Source: an uncultured Synechococcaceae cyanobacterium (GTDB lineage: Bacteria > Cyanobacteriota > Cyanobacteriia > PCC-6307 > Cyanobiaceae). Taken from it: a DNA stretch of 47,923 nt. The stretch covers positions 1 through 47,923 of the forward strand of contig CACHDC010000008.1 of the NCBI GenBank assembly GCA_902578445.1. The letters run 5' to 3'. Numbering within the stretch: position 1 is the first letter of the stretch; each line of letters opens with the position of its first letter. The notes under the pieces were generated by a model. That model made no database searches, had not been told where the DNA came from, and saw nothing but the letters and a program-made list of their open reading frames with translations. Below are positions 42,669 to 47,923 of the stretch, one piece after another. A program made the translations under genes and the position numbers.

Positions 42669-43724
42669 ATGAAGCTTAGATTATTTGAGTTCTATTTTAT
42701 TAAAGATTATTTAAGGCCTTGGTTTGGTCTTATTTATTCTTTATTCTTTCTGTTTTTCTTAGGCGCAATTGGCTATCGAATAACGGAGGGATGGGAATGG
42801 AGTGATTGCTTATGGATGGTTCTAATCACAATAACCACTATTGGTTTTGGAGAAGTTCAACCTTTAAGTCCTGAAGGCAGGATCGTAACTGTTTTAGTAA
42901 TCGTAGGCGGATTGATTTTTATTCAATTTACCTTTCAAAAAGCTGTTAGATTATTCGAATCCGGCTATTTTCAAAGAGTAAACGAATTACGTTTCAAAAG
43001 ACTTCTTAGAAAAATGGAAAATCATGTAATTTTGTGCGGATATGGGAGGGTAGGTCAGGAAATATCTAATCAAATAAAAACCCAAAATATTCCTATTATC
43101 GTAGTTGAGAGTGATGAAGATAGAAAAAAAATTGCTGAAGAAAATGGTTTAGAAGTTCTTTGTGCTGATGCAACGCTTGATGAGACGTTAAAACTGGCAG
43201 GACTAGAAAAATGCAAAAGTTTGGTCGTTACCTTACCTAATGATGCTGCTAATTTATATGTCGTATTAAGCGCTAAAGGAATAAGAAGTTCTATAAGAGT
43301 AATTGCAAGAGCTGGAACCGAAGAAGCTGCAAGTAAGTTGAGATTAGCTGGTGCAAGTATAGTTGTAAGCCCTTATATTGCAGCAGGAAGAGCAATGGCA
43401 TCAATGGCTTTAAGACCTATTGCTATTGACTTTCTTGATCTGCTTGCAGGAAGTGAATGTGAGATTGAAGAATTTGAATTAAGTAATGATATTAGTCTTT
43501 TTGAAACTGCAGAGAAAAGATCACTTTCTGAACTTGGAATAGGAAAAAAAAGTGGAGCAAAAATATTAGCCATTAAAGAAAATGAAAAGTTGTTTACTAA
43601 TCCTGGAGGTAATTTCATCCTTCAACCAGGTCAGGTTTTAATAGCTTTTGGTAGTAAAGAACAGCTTAATATTTTGAACGGATTATTAGGAAATCTTGTT
43701 GTAGCAGTTGAGCTATTAAAGTAG
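42669..43724 (+). CDS. Potassium channel with RCK/TrkA domain
   Basis: 351 residues. A two-helix pore module (helix about 17-38; helix about 72-90) flanks the selectivity filter TTIGFGE (56-62). A cytoplasmic RCK follows with a nucleotide-binding Rossmann motif HVILCGYGRVGQEI (about 118-131) and the acidic end of strand 2 (IIVVESDEDRK). A TrkA-C-like segment ends the protein (KILAIKENEKLF, ILQPGQVLIAFGS). This is the MthK/Kch type, a ligand-gated K+ channel of the inner membrane. Monocistronic. Confidence 0.93.
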   Translation: MKLRLFEFYFIKDYLRPWFGLIYSLFFLFFLGAIGYRITEGWEWSDCLWMVLITITTIGFGEVQPLSPEGRIVTVLVIVGGLIFIQFTFQKAVRLFESGYFQRVNELRFKRLLRKMENHVILCGYGRVGQEISNQIKTQNIPIIVVESDEDRKKIAEENGLEVLCADATLDETLKLAGLEKCKSLVVTLPNDAANLYVVLSAKGIRSSIRVIARAGTEEAASKLRLAGASIVVSPYIAAGRAMASMALRPIAIDFLDLLAGSECEIEEFELSNDISLFETAEKRSLSELGIGKKSGAKILAIKENEKLFTNPGGNFILQPGQVLIAFGSKEQLNILNGLLGNLVVAVELLK

Positions 43725-43806
43725 ATATATCAAAATAATTTGATATTTAATTCTTTCAATTTTTAAATTTCCCAATAAATGTCAAATTATCATGACTTTC
43801 ATATAC

Positions 43807-43835
43807 CTTTAACCCCTCTTAAAGTCTTTTACAAT
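43807..43835 (+). promoter_or_regulatory. Probable Pho box and -10 of the pst operon
   Basis: CTTTAACCCCTCTTAAAGTC contains two TTTAA/CTTAA-type 8-base repeats spaced by 3, as in cyanobacterial PhoB/SphR boxes, and replaces a -35. TACAAT (43830-43835) is a suitable -10. It lies upstream of pstC, so phosphate-starvation control by PhoBR is likely. Confidence 0.6.
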
Positions 43836-43870
43836 ATTTATTAGTAGATTTAAATAAATATACTTTTTTA

Positions 43871-44818
43871 ATGGAAGAGAAATTAATTCTTTTCAAGAAT
43901 CGTAAAAGATTCGGGATTGAAAAAAATATAGATATCATTTTTAAAAATACAACCCTAGTTTTGTCTAGTCTTGTAGCAGTAGTGTTATTTGGGATTATTT
44001 TAGTAGTCTTTATTCAGTCATTTGAATCCTTTTCTAGGTATGGCTTGAATTTTCTTGTTACTTCTGAATGGAACCCAGTAAAAGATGAATATGGAGCTTT
44101 TACTGCAATATATGGGACATTAGTTACTTCTCTTCTTTCATTATTGATTACTATCCCTTTAGGCGTTGGAACTGCGATATTTATAACAGAGGATTTTGTT
44201 CCGAAATTTGTCAGAGAAATAGTTGGTTCATTTGTTGAATTACTAGCAGCCATACCATCTGTTGTATTGGGATTATGGGCAATTTTTGTTATGGAACCTT
44301 TCTTTAGAGACTTTTTTGCCTTTTTACATAATTTCTTTGGTTGGATTCCTTTATTCAGTTCGGAGCCTGCAGGTCGGAATTCACTTTTAGCGATAATAAT
44401 TTTAGTGGTTATGCTTTTGCCAATTGTGACTTCGATAGCTAGAGATTCTCTTAATCAAGTTCCTAAAAAGCTTAGGAATGCAGCCTATGGAATTGGTGCA
44501 AGTAGATGGAAAACTATATTTTCGGTAATTTTGCCTGCAGCATTATCAGGGATTATGGCAGGTGTTCTATTAGCTCTAGGCAGAGCTATGGGAGAGACTA
44601 TGGCTGTCACAATGATTATTGGCAATTCTAATGCATTTAGTTGGTCACTATTATCGCCTGGATATACCATCTCCTCTATGCTTGCAAACCAGTTTGGTGA
44701 AGCTGATGGAAGTCAGGTCTCATCCCTTTTTTATGCAGCTTTTGTACTTATGATTCTTTCTTTAGTTGTCAATATCTTTGCTCAATGGCTAGTTAAAAAA
44801 TTTAGTCTCAAATATTAG
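43871..44818 (+). CDS. pstC: Phosphate ABC transporter permease PstC
   Basis: 315 residues with six helices. Family blocks: AAIPSVVLGLWAIFVMEPF (about 123-141), the EAA loop YGIGASRWKTIFSVILPAAL (about 206-225) and GRAMGETMAVTMIIGN. It forms the phosphate pore with PstA. It is 6 bases from pstA, first gene of pstCAB; pstS is not in the window. Confidence 0.95.
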   Translation: MEEKLILFKNRKRFGIEKNIDIIFKNTTLVLSSLVAVVLFGIILVVFIQSFESFSRYGLNFLVTSEWNPVKDEYGAFTAIYGTLVTSLLSLLITIPLGVGTAIFITEDFVPKFVREIVGSFVELLAAIPSVVLGLWAIFVMEPFFRDFFAFLHNFFGWIPLFSSEPAGRNSLLAIIILVVMLLPIVTSIARDSLNQVPKKLRNAAYGIGASRWKTIFSVILPAALSGIMAGVLLALGRAMGETMAVTMIIGNSNAFSWSLLSPGYTISSMLANQFGEADGSQVSSLFYAAFVLMILSLVVNIFAQWLVKKFSLKY

Positions 44819-44824
44819 ATAATT

Positions 44825-45718
44825 ATGAATTCTCTTTATTACCAGAAAAAACTATCAAGAAATGTAGGAGATAAATTTTTTACTTCTTTATCAGTTTTTT
44901 GTGCATTCATTGCTATACTTCCTTTGATTTTTGTGGTTACATATATTCTTATTAAAGGAGGTGCTCAGATAAATTCTGATCTATTTACTTTAGAACCAAA
45001 TCCTCCTGGAGATGATTTAGATGCAGGAGGAATTAATCCTGCATTAATTGGGACACTAATAATTACAACTATTGCTTCAATTATCGCTATACCTGTAGGT
45101 GTAGGGGGAGGTATTTATCTGGCTGAATATTCAAAAGGTGGGCCTTTTTCAAAATTTATTCGATTCGGAGTAAATGTTTTAGCGGGTGTTCCTTCAATCA
45201 TTGCAGGTGTATTTATTTATGCCTTAATCGTTTCAACAAAGATCTTATTTGGAAGTATGTATAGCGGCTTGGCTGGAGGTATGGCTCTTTCAATATTGAT
45301 GTTGCCTACAGTTATAAAAACTACTGATGAAGGTTTAAAGTTAGTTCCAAATGAATTAAGGTATGCTTCTCTAGGCATAGGAGCAAGTATGTATACAACA
45401 ATATTAAAAATAACTTTACCCTCAGCATTTAGATCTATTGCTACTGGTGTTGTGCTTGGGATTGCAAGAGCAGCAGGTGAAACAGCACCTTTGATCTTTA
45501 CTGCTTTATTTTCTTACTACTACATAGTAGGTTTTGAAGATTTGTTTTACGAGATGGGGTCTTTAGCAGTTCTTATTTATAATTTTGCCCTTGAACCATA
45601 TGATGCTCAAAATAAACTAGCCTGGGCAGCTTCTTTTATTCTTGTTATATCAATACTATCAGTAAATATATTTTCGAGGATATTAGCCGCTTTTACTGAG
45701 AAAACTAAGAGGGTATGA
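44825..45718 (+). CDS. pstA: Phosphate ABC transporter permease PstA
   Basis: 297 residues. Helices with the PstA blocks [20 protein letters not shown] and [19 protein letters not shown], the EAA loop [20 protein letters not shown] and [16 protein letters not shown]. It pairs with PstC. Its stop is followed after one base by the pstB ATG. Confidence 0.95.
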   Translation: MNSLYYQKKLSRNVGDKFFTSLSVFCAFIAILPLIFVVTYILIKGGAQINSDLFTLEPNPPGDDLDAGGINPALIGTLIITTIASIIAIPVGVGGGIYLAEYSKGGPFSKFIRFGVNVLAGVPSIIAGVFIYALIVSTKILFGSMYSGLAGGMALSILMLPTVIKTTDEGLKLVPNELRYASLGIGASMYTTILKITLPSAFRSIATGVVLGIARAAGETAPLIFTALFSYYYIVGFEDLFYEMGSLAVLIYNFALEPYDAQNKLAWAASFILVISILSVNIFSRILAAFTEKTKRV

Positions 45719-45719
45719 A

Positions 45720-46529
45720 ATGATTAAAAATACTAAAAAATTGCAAAAAAATAATATTTTATCTCTTGAGGATGTTTCTATTAGTTATGGCACTTTTGAA
45801 GCAGTAAAAAATGTTTTTTGTAATTTTAAAAGGGGAGATATAACTTCACTCATTGGCCCTTCTGGTTGTGGAAAATCAACCGTTCTTAGGGCTTTGAATA
45901 GAATGAACGATTTAATCCCTAATTGTTCACTTAAAGGAACTGTTCTCTTTGATGGGACTAATATTTATGACAAAAGAGTAGATCCAGTTGAAGTTAGAAG
46001 AAGAATCGGGATGGTTTTTCAGCAACCAAATCCTTTTCCTAAATCTATTTACGAAAATATTGCATTTGGAGCAAGAATTAATGGTTTCACTGGAAATATG
46101 GATGAATTAGTGGAGAGTTCACTTAGAAAAGCAGCTTTATGGGACGAATGTAAGGATAAATTAAATGATAGTGGTTACTCTTTATCAGGTGGGCAGCAAC
46201 AAAGATTATGTATTGCTCGAACCATCGCAATTGAACCTGAAATAATTCTAATGGATGAGCCTTGTTCAGCTTTAGATCCAATCTCTACTTTGAAAATAGA
46301 AGAAACGATGCATGAACTTAAGAAGAATTACACAATAATAATCGTCACTCATAATATGCAGCAGGCTTTAAGAGTCAGTGATATGACTGCTTTCTTTAAT
46401 GCGGTTGAATACGAAGATGGCGATGGAGGTAAAGTTGGTTATCTTGCAGAATTCGACTCAACAAAGAAAATTTTTAACTCTCCAAAAGAAAAAACTACTC
46501 AGGAATACATATCAGGTAAATTTGGTTGA
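45720..46529 (+). CDS. pstB: Phosphate ABC transporter ATPase PstB
   Basis: 269 residues. Walker [10 protein letters not shown] (46-54), the PstB-specific [15 protein letters not shown]-loop [17 protein letters not shown], signature [13 protein letters not shown], Walker [14 protein letters not shown] and H-loop [14 protein letters not shown]. It energises phosphate uptake and in other bacteria also couples to PhoU signalling. End of the pstCAB operon. Confidence 0.97.
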   Translation: MIKNTKKLQKNNILSLEDVSISYGTFEAVKNVFCNFKRGDITSLIGPSGCGKSTVLRALNRMNDLIPNCSLKGTVLFDGTNIYDKRVDPVEVRRRIGMVFQQPNPFPKSIYENIAFGARINGFTGNMDELVESSLRKAALWDECKDKLNDSGYSLSGGQQQRLCIARTIAIEPEIILMDEPCSALDPISTLKIEETMHELKKNYTIIIVTHNMQQALRVSDMTAFFNAVEYEDGDGGKVGYLAEFDSTKKIFNSPKEKTTQEYISGKFG

Positions 46530-46636
46530 TGTTAAATTTTTACTTTTAAAAGAAAGATTTTTAGCTTTAAAACGGATATAGGGTAGACAAACAGTATAAA
46601 TACCTATATAGTTATTTCGAATTAGTAAGTTTATCT

Positions 46637-46726
46637 TTGAAAAACTATCCTTTTCTACCTTTCTTGATTTTTGCAGGGGCTCTCATAACAACTGCAACAA
46701 TAGGACTACCTGTATTTACTTCATAA
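46637..46726 (+). CDS. Single-helix membrane peptide, 29 aa
   Basis: TTG 46637 to TAA 46726; no in-frame ATG. FLPFLIFAGALITTATIGLP makes one helix with short polar ends. Similar in size to small photosynthetic subunits, but not one I can name. The non-ATG start lowers confidence. Confidence 0.45.
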   Translation: MKNYPFLPFLIFAGALITTATIGLPVFTS

Positions 46727-46756
46727 TTTGAGAGTATTTCTATTTCAGGTAATCTT

Positions 46757-46912
46757 ATGGTTTCAATAATAAACAACGAATTAATTGGAAGTCCTCATAA
46801 AACTTTAATAAAGGAAAATTTATTTGACTTTATAAAAAAAAGAGAGAATATGTATCTGTGTGGGAGTGAAAAATCTGTATTAAAACCATTTTTAAAAGTG
46901 GTTAATTTCTAA
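46757..46912 (+). CDS. Small hypothetical protein, 51 aa
   Basis: ATG 46757 to TAA 46912. Soluble and basic (NNELIGSPHKTLIKENLFDF, then SEKSVLKPFLKVV). It is in line with the neighbouring small genes on the same strand. Not recognised. Confidence 0.55.
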   Translation: MVSIINNELIGSPHKTLIKENLFDFIKKRENMYLCGSEKSVLKPFLKVVNF

Positions 46913-46922
46913 TTTATTTATC

Positions 46923-47069
46923 ATGGATAAAACTAAAGAACAGTTAGAAAAATTAAGAGAAGTAGCAGAAGCATCTCTTACAAAAACGGATGAACTTCAA
47001 AAAGTTCTTGCTCAAATCGAAGCTTTAATGTCTAGAGAAGAATCACAAAAATTATCAAAGAAGAAATAA
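46923..47069 (+). CDS. Small coiled-coil protein, 48 aa
   Basis: ATG 46923, 10 bases after the previous stop. Entirely helical: KEQLEKLREVAEASLTKTDE, then LQKVLAQIEALMSREESQ with a leucine heptad pattern. Likely a dimeric coiled coil. Family unknown. Confidence 0.7.
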   Translation: MDKTKEQLEKLREVAEASLTKTDELQKVLAQIEALMSREESQKLSKKK

Positions 47070-47112
47070 TTATTTAAAAATTATTTTAGGTTTTGTACTT
47101 TTTATTACACCT

Positions 47113-47212
47113 CTACAATTCCATTGTAGTTATTAATTGGGTATGCAGAACCCGTTCCAAGTTTTCTGTTAGGTCTCTAGGTCTTACCTTCTTTAAGTAA
47201 AAGACCTCTTTA
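47113..47212 (+). ncRNA. Structured non-coding RNA candidate
   Basis: Three hairpins occur in 100 non-coding bases: CTACAAT/ATTGTAG (47113-47129), CAGAA/TTCTG (about 47155-47168) and AGGTCTT/AAGACCT (47179-47207), the last followed by a T-rich stretch like a terminator. GC content is higher than around it. Plus strand is chosen because of the terminal hairpin and T-run; the minus strand is also possible. Confidence 0.35.
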
Positions 47213-47248
47213 ATTTATTTGTTTATTATATTCTTATAACCTACTTAT

Positions 47249-47551
47249 TTAGTTAATAACTTTATTGATTTCTTTCAAACAGACATTTACATCGAAAGAT
47301 TCAGTTTTTACAATCTCTAATCCTGTTTTTTCTGTAACTTCAACAGTTGCATTACATTCGTCTTGTTTAAGAGCCATGTAACTTGGTTTTTTGTCTTCTA
47401 TATCTAATTCAACATTTGATTCAGTATCTTCCTTATATTGCTCCATTACTAGTGTAAGTGCCTCTATCTCAACAGAAAAATTATCATTTGCTTTCGCAGC
47501 AAATGGAATTACAAGAAATGGAAATAAAATCAAGGCTATTAACTTTTTCAT
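47249..47551 (-). CDS. Secreted small protein, 100 aa
   Basis: A signal peptide at residues 1-21 (KKLIALILFPFLVIPFAAKA). The mature part is acidic with two Cys (DECNATVEV and NVCLKEI) that probably form a disulphide in the periplasm. Helix ALTLVMEQYKEDTESN. No family recognised. Confidence 0.75.
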   Translation of the reverse strand: MKKLIALILFPFLVIPFAAKANDNFSVEIEALTLVMEQYKEDTESNVELDIEDKKPSYMALKQDECNATVEVTEKTGLEIVKTESFDVNVCLKEINKVIN

Positions 47552-47752
47552 TTCTATAAAATGTGTTTATTTTTTTTATAACGTAGATTGTTCTCTAAGA
47601 AAAGGGTCATTAGCTGTATATATTTTTTATTAACTGTTTTAATTTTCAGATTTAATAGATATAAAATAATTGAAAAAAAAAATAAACGAGACTTTTAAGT
47701 ATAAATTGGTATATCTAAATGAAAAAGTTTAATTCATTACATTAGGTTTTTC

Positions 47753-47923
47753 TTAAGATTTAATTTCGATTATTTCTTCTTCAGAAACAATTGCCCATTT
47801 TTTAAATGACTTTTTGCAGGGATATCCCCCTGTTAAGTCTCCAAATGCAGGCAGATATAAAACATTTTTATTCATATCCATTGCAAAGCACCTAAATGAT
47901 AATTTATCTCCATTGTTTTTTAT
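47753..47923 (-). CDS. C-terminal fragment of a PdeM-like metallophosphoesterase
   Basis: 57 residues, entering from the window edge and stopping at 47753. The ending LYLPAFGDLTGGYPCKKSF followed by a basic/hydrophobic strand (KKWAIVSEEEIIEI) resembles the C-terminus of PdeM-type (ligase-associated) metallophosphoesterases, which have an LPAFG-x-x-TGG block. The catalytic part is outside the window, so this is a tentative call. Confidence 0.55.
   Translation of the reverse strand: MKNNGDKLSFRCFAMDMNKNVLYLPAFGDLTGGYPCKKSFKKWAIVSEEEIIEIKS

Noticed and set aside
46399..46581. Plus-strand 60-codon frame at the end of pstB
   Set aside because: Out-of-frame shadow of pstB; PstB runs to its natural C-terminus.
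47391..47633. Plus-strand 80-codon frame
   Set aside because: Antisense to the secreted 100-aa protein with a clear signal peptide.
1..47923. CRISPR arrays, tRNA or rRNA genes, insertion sequences
   Set aside because: No regularly spaced repeats, cloverleaf-like sequences, rRNA blocks or transposase motifs were seen on either strand by reading; a tRNA scan was not possible.

Overview
The window looks like chromosome from a marine picocyanobacterium, almost certainly Prochlorococcus of a high-light-adapted, very low-GC type. The basis is strong AT richness, short intergenic gaps, a class II (B12-dependent) NrdJ as the ribonucleotide reductase here, DUF1651 and Hli proteins, a 6S RNA directly downstream of purK, and a set of plastid/cyanobacterial housekeeping families (CPP1-like, DUF3531, DUF92/VTE6-like, Psb32-like TPM protein). 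Identification is by recognition of protein families, not by database search.

Layout. (1) 1-5.6 kb: a type IV pilin/minor pilin cluster. One pilin lies on the minus strand, followed on the plus strand by a major-pilin-like gene, a PilX/HpsA-like gene split by a one-base frameshift at an A7 run, a PilV-like gene, a GspH/FimT-like gene and a PilW-like gene that is also frameshifted, at C4A6. (2) 5.6-30 kb: housekeeping core. It holds nrdJ, a methyltransferase, prfC, a CPP1-like protein, hslO plus an ABC ATPase, DUF3531-rsmE-DUF92, a GDSL hydrolase, the phosphonate/phosphite-type transporter phnDCE directly behind an aminotransferase, a family-4 UDG lacking most Fe-S ligands, ispG, a CtpA-type protease, nadA, a metallophosphoesterase, a TPM protein, a MidA-family methyltransferase, aroB and purK. 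(3) About 30.0-30.3 kb: 6S RNA (Yfr7/ssrS) and a strong terminator. (4) About 30.3-42.5 kb: an accessory-looking region made almost entirely of small proteins, many of them single-helix membrane peptides. It contains two duplicated DUF1651 units with matching promoter/operator sequences, an operon around a DNA-ligase adenylation domain without the other ligase domains, a two-helix Hli protein, a TIGR02450-type Trp-rich protein, an SDR, two very short transcription units with unusually strong Shine-Dalgarno sequences, a chain of tiny membrane genes joined stop-to-start, a DnaJ-zinc-finger-only protein and a cluster of DnaA-like boxes. (5) 42.7-47.9 kb: a K+ channel with RCK domain, pstC-pstA-pstB behind a probable Pho box, several small proteins, a structured-RNA candidate, a secreted small protein and the C-terminus of a PdeM-like metallophosphoesterase running off the edge.

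How it works together. Phosphorus acquisition is represented twice: pstCAB with a Pho-box-like promoter and no pstS beside it, and phnDCE with no promoter space of its own. The pilin cluster encodes surface or DNA-uptake pilins without the assembly ATPases in view. The 30-42.5 kb region is the most likely place for undescribed biology. The strongest candidates are the adenylation-domain-only ligase operon flanked by two DUF1651 units that share a LexA-like inverted motif, and the two extreme-SD mini-transcripts. I found no tRNA, rRNA, CRISPR array, transposase or integrase in the window. Many genes under 60 codons were read by eye from the DNA, and their confidence is correspondingly modest.
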